The notes: generated from the letters alone by a model not told the origin. A stretch of 64,000 bases of DNA from Monarcha castaneiventris obscurior (GCA_026261815.1 JAMPIT010000856.1:14352001-14416000); one strand, 5' to 3'; shown: positions 46,701-61,700, numbered from the stretch's first letter. Numbers and translations are program-made.

Positions 46701-49700
46701 GTGCTGTCTGCTTCACTAGCATTCAAGATAAATTATTTATGCAGAATTTGGCATTTCTGGTATTTATAAAACGGAGGAGAAAGACAAAACTCCATTTGAA
46801 TGGGCAGGCTTAGAAGCCTTTTGCATTTATCCCCTTGCTATCATATGGAAAAACTTAAGCACAAGTCCTCCACCCTTTGATCAGCAAAGTGGTCCTTTCA
46901 TACCTTTTTGCTGTTTTTACCTCAACGGGCAGACTGCAACTGTAAAGGGAACAACAGTGTACAGGACATCCAGGGATGATGCTTGGCATCATCTTCCCAT
47001 ATTTTCTCAATGATAAAATTTTTAAAGTTCATTGAATAAGGCATGTTTCATCCTAGTGGTGATTAAATGCATTGATCAAAGGGTTAAGATAAATCCTAGA
47101 AGAAGAAAAACAATGAAGCTTATTGCTTTGAAAAAAATACATTTTAATATCTTTCGATAACAGTGATATTTGTGCTGGAAATTTCTGAGGTTTTTTTATC
47201 GCCACTTGGAGCCGTCTGCCTGCGGAATGATAGATTTGACATGTTGACAATTTTTTTTTATACTTCTCACTTTTTTGCTTGATTAGCTGAGGGGCAGACA
47301 GCCTTTATCAGTTTCTTGTTGGATTGAACCTGAGCCTGCTGAAGTGTGCTTTGTGTTGAGAGATGGTGACAGACGGGGACAAAAAAAATACCTACGTGCA
47401 GTTGCATTTTATTTTGCAGAAGGTCTCCTTGGGTCCTGGCGAGCAGCACAAACCACTATGGTGCTGTGGTGCCGTTCTGATCGTTGGTGGAGGGAAATTT
47501 GCCAGTCTGGGTTGGCTGCCCTGGGGCTGTGACACGGAGCAGCAGCTGGCAGCACCCCACAGCCACGGGAGAAAAGGCTGAAGCAGGAGCTTGGAAAAGC
47601 AGTACCAGGAGGGAGAGAAACACAGACAGTCGTGGACATGATATGTGAAGATGAAAGATACAAAATACGTGGATTTTTTTTTTTTTTTTTTTTTTGAGCT
47701 GGAATTTAGAGGCAGAAACATCATGAGCTGGAGAGAGATGGAGGAAAGTGAATCCAGATAGCAGGAGCTGTGGAGTTTTCAGACTGGTGGGAGTGGGAGG
47801 GCGGCAGGCTTTGTGACAGAGCAGAGGAAGTGGCCACATGATGAGTTTAGATCAACATCTGTTTTGCTCTTGCTGTCTCCACCTGGGAGCCACAGAGTGT
47901 GCTGTAAATCAGGGGCTGAGTCCTTGTCCCACCATCACAGCGAGTTCCCTCATCCCAGAGCTGGAGCATGCCCTAGTACAGGGCTGTGCCAGCCCCAGTG
48001 AGCTGCAGGAGGTGGGGAAAGCCAGGAATCTTCTGGTGTGCACAGTGCCAGCAGGGACAGTGAGCTTCTCCTGGGCGAGGCATGGTCCAGCTTCTACAGC
48101 CAGCAGCTCTGCTGGCTGCCCTGCGAGCTGGACCAACATCAGCTCCCTAGGCCTGTGGGTGGGATGGACATCTCCTCGTTGTGGGAGGAGTATCTTCATC
48201 ACCAGCTCGTGGAGCTGCTTGTGAGTGAGCAAGCAGAGCACTTCCCTTGGGTGCAAGGAGGGAGCAAGCAGAGCACCTCCCTTGGGTGCAAGGAGGGAGC
48301 AAGCAGAGCACCTCCCTTGGGTGCAAGGAGGGAGCAAGCAGAGCACCTCCCTTGGGTGCAAGGAGGGAGCAAGCAGAGCACTTCCCTTGGGTGCAAGGAG
48401 GGAGCAAGCAGAGCACCTCCCTTGGGTGCAAGGAGGGGGCTGTGCAGAGAACCCCAGTACGGGTGAGCCATGCGCTGCCCTCCCAGCCCGAGGAGCCAGG
48501 GCAACAAAGTGCTCGGTGCCAAGCCTCAGGCAGAAGATTGTACCTGCCTCTCTGAGCACTTTCTGAGCTTAGATCACGCACTTGGCGTTCAGGGGCATCG
48601 AGCCCAAGGTGGAGGCACGAGGGAGCTGCCACCCAATGCATCATCAGAGCCAGCAGCTAAGCAGAAGGACTTATTCCTTGTAGAAAATGTCAGTGCAGGT
48701 ATTGCCAAATCCTTTCTCCTTGCTAGTTCTGGGAGGCTTTCTCTTGCAGGGTAATTAATGCCTTTCCAAAGCATGGTGGCTGCTCGTGGAAAGGCTCTTG
48801 AGTCCAGTCCCCATAGGAACACTGCACTCCTTAAATATCCCCTGAAATGTGTGTGGCTTTGCTTAATTACCATGAATGAAGTTGGCAGGCCTTGCTGTAG
48901 CTGGGCTCAGATTCGCATATTTCGCCGCTAAAACTAATTCTGAAGCACATGTTCAAGACCCCAAGTTTTATTGACATATGATTCATTTCTCTTTTGGCAG
49001 ATTTGAGTGGGCAGGAATAAATGTTTTAGACCAGCAGTAATGAGAGCTTGGAGATCATTCTGCAGAAGAAAAAAAAATTGTCTAGTTGTGGTGGGAAAAT
49101 AGCATGAAATTCCTTCTTCCCTCAAATTAAGCTGTTTTTATAGTAGAGGGAGTGTGGATTGGCCTTGCTTTTTTAACTTCATACTCTGAGTGCACTAGAA
49201 TGACCTGTCAGTTGTGATGTTCAGGATGGTACGAGATGGTTACGTGGGGCCGTGTTTGCTCAGCAGCAGGATGCTAAAACCACCCTGGAAGGGATTTACC
49301 TGTGGCCAGTGGAGGAGATGCCCTGGGCACAGCCTGGCAGAGGGCAGGATACACCCACCCCGCAGGTCACTGGGGCTGGAACTGTGATGGGAGCTGTGAT
49401 GGATGCTTGTCCATCATGAAACGTTTTTAGCTCCTAAGCTGAGGTTTGTTTTCATATCTTGGCTTGTGTTGTTCTACTATCTTCTTTTCTTTCACTCTGC
49501 ATGTTTATTTTTCCCCAGTTCCATTTCAGTGCTTTTTTTCCCCCTTTCCCTTTTCAGTCTTTAAAGCTGCAGCACTGAAAAATTTTCCTTCTTGATTGTT
49601 TTCTCTTTATCCTTATCTGTCTTCTTGGTCTCCTCATCATTTCTCCTCGGTGCTGTTCACTGCTTGCCCTCCCTGCAGAGGGCTGGGATGCTCTGGGGTG

Positions 49701-52700
49701 TATTTTGCTGAGGAGGAGCCCAGAGGAGAGGCTGGTGGGGTCCTGGGGCAGGACCTCTCCATAGGGTATCTTCTTCCCAAAGCTTTTTGCACAACAGAGG
49801 TTTTCTCGTGGCCATCCAAACTGATGCAAACACAGACTTCAGAAGGGATTTTGTGACTCCATCATACATCCAGGTGGTGTCTCTTATGTAGGAAACACTG
49901 CTCCTATCCATTAGTAAGTGTATTTTTTCTCAGGTTCTGGTCCTTAATAGCTCAACCCTCCCAAAACAATGGCTGTGTCACAGGATGCTGCAGAAAGCCT
50001 GTTAGAGCAAACTGTTCTAAACCATCAGTTTTCTAATGTGCCTGCAGGTACCAACACAGATAACCTTGAGGAGGAAAATCAATCTGAAACTTCATTAGGA
50101 GCGATGCATAGATGTCTGTGCTGATGTAATGTGCTCTGGTTCCTGTTGGGAAGGGTTTCAGCTGCAGAATTTTGCCGGTGTTGTAGCAATGCACAAGGAA
50201 CAGTCGGGGGTGGGGCTGTGAGGAAGGAATTACCTGGTCCAAACAAGATGTGCGAATGGCGTTAATTAAAAGCTCATCTTCCTTTGAGGGAGCCTCTTTG
50301 TCTTTCAGAGAAGACATGAAAGAGCAGAAAAAAATTCTGCTTCAAAATTTCTGGGTTCAGCCCAGGCAGTAACTGGAGAAGGTTCTGGATCCCAGGCAAG
50401 CCCAAGGCTGCAAATCCAACCTGGCAGTGTAATACAGCCGGGAGTGAAATGTTAATCAGAGCTTCGGGAGAGTCTCAGACATCCCAGACTTGGTGTCACT
50501 CCGGCATCTCATCAAACAGGAAATTGCTTTTCCAGGGTCATCTGGGACCTGGGCACGGAGCAGCCGCGTCATCAGCATGATAATGGCAGCGGCAGTGATG
50601 CCTTAGCGGGCGGTGCTGAGGGACTCCTCAGCGTCAGACACTGAAGGCAAAACCAACAGCACCGCAGTTTCCTGATGAAAAGACCTAGGAAGTGTGGAAT
50701 CCAGGCCCTTCCCTGCCCTGGGGTGGGCAGTGTGCCGATGGCACCTCTGGAGCACCTCAGCATCCCTTCTTCTCTGCACGGGCCTGAGCTCTGGGGATGC
50801 TCCGGCGAGACAGAGCAGGGGTGATGCTCCTGTGCCTCCACAGGAAGCCTCTGAGCAAGGGGCTGGGCTCGGGGGTCGCTGGTTCTGGCAGCACAGAGAG
50901 TTTTTCCAAGCTGTGTGTGAGCAGCACTGTCCCATCAGTGAAGGGAGCCGTGGCGTGAGCTTGTTGGGAAGAGCACAGGGAACTAAAACCTCCTGCCCTG
51001 TGCCTCCTGCTTCTCGGAGCGACCCGTGAATCCTTAGCTTGTTTGCTAATTACGGCAGGTGACTGAAGCCCAGGAGAAAGCTGTGAACGTGGTGCAGCAG
51101 GGCACAGGGAGGGCAGTGCCAGCTGGGGTGACTGTCAGCACCAATTCACTTATCCCTGTGTGTCTGACACCAGCACCGATTCCTTTCCCTGTGTCTGACA
51201 TCAGCACCGATTCCTTTCCCTGTGTCTGACATCCCCCAAGGCACCGGGGCCGCGTCTGAAGCACATCTCCCAGACCCTCGTGGCTAAGCTGGGAGTGATG
51301 CATTCACAGCACCAGGGGCAGCTGGCTGCTGGCATTCGGTGCCCTGGGAAGGCTGAATCACTTGTGAAGTGTGAGCTATCCGGGAATCCGGGCTTCCTTC
51401 TGCAAGCACCTCCTGCTGCTGCAGCCGCTGCTGGTGCTCTGCCTGCGCTGGGGCTGCTGTGCCCTGCTGGCTCTGAGCACGCCCCTCCTGCCATGGCCTT
51501 TGAGGCAGGGTGCTCCTTCCCCCGGAATAATTAACACAAACGTGGGCACTCTGGAGAAGTATGAAGGGGCAGAAGGTGCTGCTGAGATTTGGGAGATCAG
51601 GCTTGGTCTGAGACTGATTAAAGCTGCTCATAGTCTGCCTGCTGTCTTTGGTGGATCACACTTCTAGAATATAGCATTTTACATCTCTCCTTAGTCAAAT
51701 TCAAGGAAATTTAGCCAAAAAGATTTTTCTAGAGGTGCTGCTATCCCTGTTGGGTTAGGTCGTGCAGAAAATGAGGTTCTGCCTTTACCTGTGGAAGGCT
51801 GGGTGGGTTGGGCAGCAGTGTGATGGTTACACTACAGTGGCTCCTTCCGTAATCTCTGCAGGGCTGATGGGACATGGTTTTCCTGCCAGTGCCTCAGAGG
51901 GTGTCACAGATCCAGCCTGATGCTGCCAGTGTACAACACCAGGCTTTTTTTCTTTTAAATGGAATGTAAATGCAAATAAACTGGAAGCATGGAGATCTGC
52001 CTTCCCTTGCTGAGCTTCATGGCTCTTCTCTGGCCCAGGGGAATGCCTTAGTTCCTGCAGTTCTTGGATAGGGTCAACAGCTTCCATCAATGGACAGCTC
52101 CAGAAGTAATTATCCCAAATGTTAATGTGGATTTTCACCACTCTAAGCCTGAGGTGATTGGAAAGGTCCTACATCACTGCCCCATGCCAGCCTGCCACCT
52201 GGCTGTGCCAGAAGTTTGGTATTTGCAGCTGAAGCTGTTTGTCTCTCCCCAGCAGGTAATAAAATCACTGATCAGTTTCCTAATTTGCACTGTCCAAATG
52301 CACCTGAATTTCTGGGAATTTAAGCCTGAATGGAACCTGACTGGCAGTGAGTGCAAGTGGAAGCAGGACTGGCTCTGTTAAAAATGTTGTTGATATGTTA
52401 AAAAAAATGAGCTATGGTCGAGGGCCACCCCGTGTGGCTCCTGCTGAGGGTGGTGGTGTGGGCACTGTGATGCTCCCACCCTGTCCTGGTAACTGGATTA
52501 AAAGTCACTGACTGTCCTTGATGATAAACATGTCTGCAGGCTGTTCCAGCCCCAGACCTGAGAGAAGCATTTCTGGGCAAAATCAAAGGAAAGATGATAG
52601 CTTAAATTAATTAGATGGTGTTTAGACCGCCTTGGGTGTGAGACTCTTAGATCCTGACGCTGTGCAACCGCAGGGCACCACAGTGGATGTGGGTATGAGT

Positions 52701-55700
52701 TGTGAGTATTGTGTGCATATTGGGTCAGGCCTGTGTTGGGGAGCAGCTTTCTGATGGGAAGAACTTAAAATGTCATATATGGAACAGCACTGTGATGTGG
52801 GAGCAGGCCCAGGCTGATGGAAGAGAGGTGCCTTCCTGGTGAAGCAAAAATACTGCAGCAACAAAAGAAAAGGCATGTGGTAAATGTGAGTGTGGGCACT
52901 GTGTAGTCACAACGCTGCCCCACAGCGTGACCCATGAGATGCTGTGACAAAAGGAATTTGGGGTAAGAACTCAGATGCTTTTCCTGGTTGGGTTTCTCAG
53001 CAGCCCCAGCCTCAGTTTCCCTGATGTCTTTGCCAGGGATTGTGCCTTGTGTGCTGGCGTGTCTGCTGATGAACCTGGTTCTTTGGGTTAGTTCAGGCTG
53101 TGACTGTTCTGAGAGCCTTTTCCTTTACTGTCTACCCAGCCCTTTAGTCTCTGGTTCCTGTAATCTAATATTTGGGGCATCCGCAAAGATATTTAAGCCT
53201 TTTGTTATGATTGCAGTACCACTGCAGCTCCTTTTCCTCTGGGGAATGGGCTCTGACACCTGATCTAGGTGGGTTTTGGACTGTGTGAGTATTTGGGATG
53301 AAGCTCTGCACTCCTGTGTGGATCTGACAGCAGGCAGATGGGTGATGCCCTGCCTGGCCTGGGTGTGTTTTCAGTCTCCAGAGTTGCTTTGGTGTGTGTA
53401 TTTTGCATCTGACAGTAAGAGCCTCTCAGAGCCGGGTCATGCAAGGGGGGAGAGGTTATTTCAAACCCTCACATCTGAGGAGCAGCGATGTGAGCTCTCC
53501 AGCTCTTTAATTGCTAGTTTTCAGCATCATTAAGTAAAAGGAGCAGAAATCACGGCTGAGCAGCCCCGCTGACGTGGAGCTGTGGCCATGGGCCAGGCTG
53601 GTGAGCAGCAAAGGGCACAGCCACACCGTGCCACGGTCCCTGGTGGGTGCCAGGGGAAGGTCTGCTCCCAGCTGCCTTGCTGTGACCCAGGGATGCATTA
53701 ACCCCTGCGTGGCTCAACTTCCCCAGTGGCTGCTGTGGTCCATGGGGGCTGGGGAGGAAGGAGAATGTCTTCTCCAGAGGGTCTGTGTTCTGCACATTGC
53801 TGAGATCAGAACTACCTGGAGCCATTAAAAATGGAGCTGCTGGAAGCTGCTGACCTTGTACCTCTGCCTCCTCATAGGTCCTCTTGGCATGGCTGCTGGG
53901 AAGCTGGTGAGGGATCCGTGATTGCAGAGAGATCTTCATTTGGGGATAGTTTCTTTCTTGTTTCTGCTTAGCACGAGGCACCACCAGATGGTTCTTGGTT
54001 GCAGTTCAGAGCGTGACTAAAATTCATTTTTCAGGCACTTAGACAAATGGGATTTATTTAATTTCTCTCCCTTCTCTTCTCTTCCCCTCCGAGCTCTGTT
54101 CTAAATTTCCACATTCTCTTTTTCCTGCAGAATGAAGTAGAGCTGGGAGAGCTGCTATTGTCACTAAACTACCTACCAAGTGCAGGAAGACTGAACGTGG
54201 ACATCATTAGAGCAAAACAGCTTCTTCAGACAGACATGAGCCAAGGTTCAGGTAAAGGGCAGTGCATTTCTCACATTACTCATGCACAGATTATATGTGC
54301 CTTTAAAGCAGATCAGTGAGGCTGCAATTTGTGGGGGACCCAGGGGGATTTGGTGCTCAGTTCCTGTTAACACAAGGCTCTGGATGTCCATCTTGCACGT
54401 ATAGCCAACAATAATGAAAGTATTTGGGTTTCTTAGCCTGAGACACAACGGAGGGTTTGCCAAATTTCATGTAAAAATCTCGGAGCCAGGCTGAGGTGAG
54501 GAGCCAGGGGCTTTGATCTCCCAGTGCTGTGCACTGTAAGGCAGCCCGTGGGCATTGCTCCCTGCTGGCTCTGGGCACTCTGGCTGGGAGCTGCTTCGTG
54601 CCTATGTGCTCAGGTGCTTTTCCCATGTTCCCTGCCCCAGCCTCTGCTGCTGCCAGAATATTGGCATTTTCCAAAAGAACAGTATGCTCGGTCTCTGTCA
54701 AGGCTGGCATTAACTGTGCTTTTGGCAGGGACTGTTTTTGATCCAGCTGCCTGACTTTTGTCCCCACTGCAAATCTCTGGGGTGCCAGTCCCAGGCGTTT
54801 CCAAAGGCTGTTTCCCAGCAGAGCCCACGCCTGTGGTGCCCAGCCCTCAGGACCAGGGGTGCTGCATCACGACCCCCCTAACACAGAGCCTGTGCCTTGT
54901 GCTTTTTGCCAGATCCCTTTGTGAAAATTCAGCTTGTTCACGGATTAAAGTTAACAAAAACCAAGAAGACCTCCTGCATGCGGGGCACGATAGATCCCTT
55001 CTACAACGAGTCCTTCAGCTTCAAGGTTCCCCAGGAAGAGCTGGAGAATGCCAGCCTGGTGTTCACAGGTAACTGTGGTGGTGGCCCCGGCCTGGCACGG
55101 TCGTGGTTGGCTCTGAGGTGAACAAGGCAGCAGCTGTGGGTGTGCAGGTGAGCCTGTGCAGGACACTGCTTGTCCCACCCTACAGGGGGTGGCCATCCCT
55201 GGGCCCTCTGGGGAAGCTTAACCAGCACTCTGTCCCCTTCAGGAGCTGTCCCCAGCACTGCCCCCAGCAGCTGAATTGGCTGGGAGTCCTCCTGTGCTTA
55301 GCTGGTCCCATTCCAAACGCTGCTGTGCAGGGGAAGAGGAGGAGCAGCAATTGCACTTCTCAGTGGCAACCAGCCCGGGCATAAAGTCAGACCTGAGAAG
55401 AATGAGAGGACAGCAGTGATGGATCACTGAGCCCAGGCACTGGCAAAATAGCTTGTGGTACTTGACGTGGTTTGCTGGTGAGAGGATGCAGCCAGAGGTG
55501 TTCCACACTGACCTCAGCTGCTCTGTGAGCAGCGTTTGCTTTGTTTCCAAAGGGCTGGGACTCGGTGCCAAGCCCTGCATGGCACAGCTGAGATGGACCC
55601 ACAGAGCCTGGGGGCCACGAGCAGTCCCAGAGCTGACCTCTGGAGATGCTTGGCTGGGACTGGAATTTTTATTTTTAAGCAGTTTCTGAATCTCCTGTTT

Positions 55701-58700
55701 TTGTTCTCAGGGCATGAAGACAGGCAGCAGAGCCTTGCTGCTGGAGTGGCAGAGCACAGGGATGCTCCCTGGCTGGGCTGCAGTCCTGGCCCAGGGACCT
55801 GCTGAGGCTGGTGCCATTCTCTGCCATTTCCCACCATAAAAGTCCTGAGCAGGGCTGCAGGGACCCCCGTGAAGGGTGGGGGTCCCTCCCATGCAGTGGC
55901 TTCACCCACCCTATGGAGCTGTGGAGCTCCAGCACCAGCAGGAGCAGGGTCAGGCCTTTTTGCCCTCTGCAGGATCAGAGGGGCTGGGTGCTGGCACCCA
56001 CACTCTTCTACCACACTGGGCTCTCAATGAGCTTCACAAACACTGTTTTTGACAACTTTCCACCCATTACCCACCTTTTTTTGGGGTTTTTGGTGAAGAG
56101 AATGGGTTCTGCTTCTGAAAGGATGATTGAAGTACTTTTTAATTTTACTTTTTACATGGAAGATACAGGTGTCAAAACTGGTTCAAGGAGGCTCATTCCA
56201 ACCCATCAGTTTGTTTTCAAACTTGTTATAACAAAAAGTGATGCTGATCAGCAATTTAAATTTTGCCCTTCATGCTCAGAAATTTCCTCAGCAAAACACC
56301 TGTAATTAATCACTGCTTTGCAGGCATGTCACCCTGACTGTACCTTGCATGTGCAGTGATGAATTTGTTCTTGGAAGCTTCCATGAGGTGATCTTGTGAC
56401 AGGTGTGAATCACTCGATTCTTTGTTTTCCCCCCTTTCCTGCTGGAAGCAGAAAAGGCAAACGGAGCAGCAGCTCTGGGTAGTTGGGAGGGTGAGGGGAG
56501 CATGCTGCTCCTCACCACAGTGAATGAATTTAGCATTAATGAGTGAGACTCTGAGTAGTTTTTTTTCTGTGCACAGGGATGAATTCCCAAATGAGCCCCT
56601 GGGAGTTTGGCTGGTTCATCACCCCGTGTCACACAGCTGGATTCCAGCACTGAGCCTCACAAGTGGGGCTTCATTTTCTGAGTGACATACTGCTTGCTTT
56701 GAGCACTGCAATGAATAATCCCAGGCCAGAAATGCCCCCAGCAGCTCCAAAGCTGGGAAGGAGGGTGCAGGGCTTTGGGAGGAGCAGTGGGGCCAGGCTC
56801 CCCTGGCTGCCCCTGGACTGAAGGGAAAGGTGCAGCAGCACTGCCTGGGCTCCCTGGGCTGCTGCTTCTGCCGTGCCTGGGGCTCTCTGCTGTGAGATTT
56901 GGTTTGTGGGGCCAGCAGAGGGCTGGGGCCAGGGGTGCTGGGCATGTGTGCCCAGCCCTCTGCGGGCTCAGTGCCTGCCCTGTTTGTCACGGGACCTCTG
57001 GGCCAGGGGACGAAGATGCTGAGCCACGTTCAGTGTTTGTCCAAGTGAGATTTGCTCCTGATGTTGTGGAGGCGTGTTTTATTCCTCTGTGCATCTCTGG
57101 GGCTCTGCTCCAAGGAGGATCTGAGGTTCTGGGAAGGGGGCTGTGGTGTTCCCCACAGAGCTCCTTGGCACCTAACTGTATTATGCAGCTTAAGGACTCA
57201 TGAAGGGCTTTGGGATCTGCTATGAAAAGATAATCAAGAGCAAATGCTTGGCAGCTTGGGTATCTTGCAATGTGAGGATCTATATTTTGCATCTCTCCAT
57301 AGCAGGGGTGTAGTTTTACTTTGTTGTTTTTTTAACTTAGGTGCTTTGGGGTTCCTTTTTGCTGCAGCAGTGGTTCTTTCTGTTGTGTGTTTTGTTTGGA
57401 ATTGTTTTTTGTTTCTTTTCTCTTTTAATCCACAGCTCTAGTCCATTAGGTCAGTTAATTAAATTTGCTGTTGAGTCAAAGTCCAATTGAAAAGCAAAAT
57501 AATCCTGCTTGAAGAGTGGGTGATGATGCTTTGAATGGAGAGAGAGAGAGCTGTAAAAGCAGTCATGGGAGCCAGAAGTGAGTATGTCTTCAATAATTTA
57601 AAGGAACCTTTATTGTGGCTTCATATTTTGGACCCAGCCTGCAGCTGTCTTTGCATTGGCTTGGCTTCACTGGGAAGGCCTGGAATTCTGCCAGTTCCCA
57701 TCAGCTGGGGCTCCTGGCTCCTGGTGGGACTGGTGCCACACTGCAAAGTAAGGCCCTATCCAAAGTAAGATTGATTCTGTTTTCCCCGCTGTGTGTTTTT
57801 CTCCTGTGTATCTTGAGTCAAGCTGTGTTTAGTGCACTCTGGAATGGGTTTCTCCACCGTTTTGCTGTGATTTAGCAGGGATTGTGTGTGCAAACATTGA
57901 AGACATGTGGCAAAGCACCATCCCTGCTTTCCTGGTGTGCTCTGGAGAGCTGAGCTCCAGAACAAACTCAGGGCTGAAGCACAGCTGGGTTTGGAGAGGG
58001 ACCCTGGGTGCCCCCAAGAGGATGTGCACAGGGAGAGCTCTACCTTAGCCAGGGCTGCAGGAGGGGGTGATTGGGCTGGTTCTTTGATCTTTCCTCCTCC
58101 TTAGGCATACAAGGATTCAATGCTGTAAATTATTGGCATTCATAGACCAAAATGCTTCTCCTTCCACGCTGGTGCAGGACACCTTGTAGAAGCTGTCCTG
58201 CCTTCCCCTCTGTTCCTTCCTCAGATGCTTCCTGGAGCTGTCACTAACTCCCATGTCCCAGTTCAGTGCCTGAAATGAGGTGATGAGCTCTGGTGGAAAT
58301 GTCCTCTGCAGCAAAAGGCACCCAGAGTCAGGACTGCTGCTGCAAGTGCAGTTTGCTCACAGCTTCTCCCCAAAAGAGGCTGAAACCAGGAAAGCCACTG
58401 ATACTCATAACAAGTCTAATGTCCTGACCAAAAAAAAGAAAAAAAAGATGATGAGTGAGGCAACAGCTGGTGGAGAGGATGTTTGACTTTCATTTACTTC
58501 ATCAAACGTTGTCTAGGTAATGAGCAGCCAGATACATAATGTAACAGAAATGCACTCTTTTGGGTGGTTCTTTTTTCCACTTTCTGGGGGTTTTTTTGGC
58601 AACCTGACACATATCCCCCATGTGCCAAGTTCTGCTTTAGTCCAGGCAAGTCATGGGCTCACTTCCTGCAGAGAAATGGGGCAGGCTCTGAAGGGCAGAG

Positions 58701-61700
58701 TTTTCTCCTGGCCATGTGCACCTATGAACACAGGTCTTACTCTGGCTGATGGCAAGGGCAAGGTGGAGTTTGCCCCGACAGCAGGGGCTGGCAGCTGCTG
58801 CCCAAGGTCAGTTCCAAGAAGAGAAATGAGTATTTGAGATACAAGTGCAGCCTCTGTGCTTGGGAGGGCTGGATGCTGGGCACCCAGAGATGCTGTGCTC
58901 TCCCCACTGAGGGATTTTGGGCTGTCCTCTAAATCTCAGCCTAACCATCAGAAAGCTTGGGCTGTGCAGCAGGGAGGCAGGCAACACCTGAAACCTGAGC
59001 GCTGCAGCATTTTGTTAATGATTATAATGTTGTTAATAACAATCACCAGTAATGCTGTTTGCACTGCAGTAAAGCCCAGATGGCCCAATAAAAACCACCA
59101 GCACTCCAGGGCAAGCTGTGTCTTGGGTGCTCCTTAGCATCTTTTCATCACTTGCCATAAAAAAGGCAACCTTCAGCACTCACAGTGAGGGGATATTTAT
59201 CTCCCTGAGGTCCTTGTGGTGACTGTGTGTCTTTCTCCATTTAAATAAGCTCTTGGACATGTTTGCATGGCAGGATCTTTAGGGCTTGTGACACAAGCAG
59301 AGTCCCCAAGGAGGGAGAAATCATCTTCATGCTCTGGGTACTGTCTGTGCAACTGTAGAGGGAAACTGCTTTGCCTTCTGACCTGGCTGAGGGTGTAGCA
59401 GGAGCTGGGGCAGCTCTGGGGCTGGTGGTGTCTGATGGAGAGCAGGCGTGGGGCTCATCCCACTGCTCCCTTCCCGTGTGGAAGGTGGCCGTGGCTCCAG
59501 CAGGGCAGGAGGCTCTGCCTGGGAGAGGGAAGCAGGCTGGGCCAGGGTGTGCTTGCTGATGGAGGGATTGGCCTCAGTTCGTGTGTGACCTTCAGTGGTG
59601 AGAAGTTCAGGGTCGCTCCTGGCTGGGGGTGCAGCTCAGGGCACTCTGGCTCCTGGGAGGATTTTGTGATGCTCCTCGCTTTTCAGTATGTTTTATAAAA
59701 TTGACAATGTCTCTGTTTCCTGTAAAGATTTGGAACCAGTTTTCCCACTGTATTTCTTTTGTTGGCGTATTTTTGTTCCTGAGGGTGTTGAGGCTTTGCA
59801 GACCTGTGGTTTCAATGGCTACAGCAGAGGGGCCCTGGCAATGCCATCAGCCACCCCTGTGCCCCAAATGCTGTAACAACACGTATCTTCAGACCCCTGG
59901 ATAACTTTAATGCTTTATCCCAGGGCTCTAATTAACTTCCAGTTAATAGGCAGTCCTTGATTAAAACACCAAATTGCTGTTCAATAGCAATATACCTGGT
60001 TCCTCTGTTGGCTCATTTCCCCTTGGCCTTTAGGAAAATGTGGGGGCCATTTAATGACATTTGTGTATCTAAAGGGCAAAAAAGAAGTAATTGTTGGTAT
60101 CAAAATACCGATAATGGTGTAGTTCTGGCTGTTGGGTTGCTTTCACTGAAATGTTTTCTTTTTGAAGCAATGCTGCCTGTTTCAACAGGATGCAGTGATA
60201 GCGAGGCTTTTCAGTGGTGTTTTTTTAATTAACAGACTGATTTCCAAATGTCCCAATTAGCTGAACAGGTTGGAGGTTGATAAAAGTTTCTGTCCTGAGG
60301 CTTCTCCAGAAATATATCTGAATTTTGATCTCCCTGGCTTGGTGGAGGTGTGACCTTGAGATACCAGCACCATCTCTAGATGCTGTTTGCAGGGGTGGAC
60401 ACCACCTTGTGTCTGGAGACATCACACATCTACATTTTGATTTGCTGACTGAGATGCTCATCTCTCTTTCCTCCTATTGCTTTTGCTTTCCCACAAGAAA
60501 ACCCAACAAATATTCAGGCACTTAGTCTTTTGCACACAGTTATAGGGAAGAAATCTCTGCTATATGAGTCAAATTAAACTGTTTTTTCCCCATGCTGGAA
60601 TGCAGAAGGAGGAAGTGGTTTCTGTTTTGAAACTATCAGGTTGGGCACCATAACATCTCTTAGATGGACAGATAATTAGGCAACTCACTGCTAGAGAATT
60701 GTTTCTTGTCATCTCTTAGACGTGTCTTTTGGAAGTATTGGACTGTCTGTATATTTCCCATATCTGGAGCTCAGAAGCAGAATCTAATCCCTGACTGAAG
60801 CTGCGTAATCCTACCTTAGCCAAAGGAGAAAAAATGGAAAAAACCCACTGATGTCAGCGCTGTGTTTTCTGGGGATTTATACCTGTTTAATTTGGATCAG
60901 AATTTGGCCTTTGTGCCTGGTGTTGTAAAACGCTTCACTGGTTTATGCAGCAGCCACCATATGGTCCATGCCCAGCTCTGGGGATGCAGTGAGCTCCTGG
61001 CTGCTGCCTCCTGCCCTCCCAGGGCTGGTGGCCACACGAGGTGGCCCAGCAGGTCCTGCAAGGACAGTGGGAGAGGGGCTCGGGGAGATGTGCAGGCAGG
61101 GGTGACCCCCTCAGCCCAGCCTGCCTGGCAGAGCCTTTCCACTGTGGGTGTGATGTGCAAATCACCCTTGGGAGGAGGAAGGGCCCCACTGCTCATCATT
61201 CCCAATCCCCCTCTGTGGCTCCTGGGCTCCATGGCAGGGGCTGTTGGTCAGCCTGGAGCAGGTGACAGCAGAGGGTCAGGTGGAGGTGCTGAGGGGGGTC
61301 CTGCAAGGCCCAGTCCTGTTTTGGGGTCACTCAGGGAAGGTGCTCTGGGGATGGGTTTGGCTTTTTTGCAGCAGACTGACTGCTTTAACGAGGAGGAGTG
61401 AAACACCATTAATCAGGGTGAGAGCAACAAGATGCTGATGCTTCCTGATCTGATCTGTTGCTTGCTTAGAAGGCAAAATTAAATTCATCAAGTGGCCTGA
61501 CTTAGTTAATAAATGTACTGCAGCAGATGTGGCAGAAACTGCCTGTCCTGGAGTTCTCTGGAATTTTTTGGGAATCTTTTTCTCCTAAAGAAAAGAGCAA
61601 ACCCTCCTCTCTCCAGGCTGGTGATGGGTGCTTGCTCCTTCTGCCAAGCACCTTGATTAAAGCAGTGTCATGGCTCTCCTGCCCTCAGCCCTCACCTCGT

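Larger units (their letters stand above)
44733..54130 (+). other. SYT17: SYT17 intron 5
   Basis: About 9.4 kb. It holds a minus-strand CR1 tail (46214-46320), a 22-base T run (47674-47695), the 35-bp minisatellite (48227-48436) and a 31-bp duplication (51160-51233). No further exon is supported. Confidence 0.7.

Noticed and set aside
47674..48220. Poly-T run as the tail of a minus-strand processed pseudogene
   Set aside because: No gene-like or SINE-like body, and no polyadenylation hexamer in the right place, was seen beside the run. It is probably a plain homopolymer.
47909..48644. Repetitive proteins of 110-216 residues in five or more frames
   Set aside because: They are produced by the stop-free 35-bp repeat, which is read through in different frames on both strands. 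There is no independent evidence of a gene.
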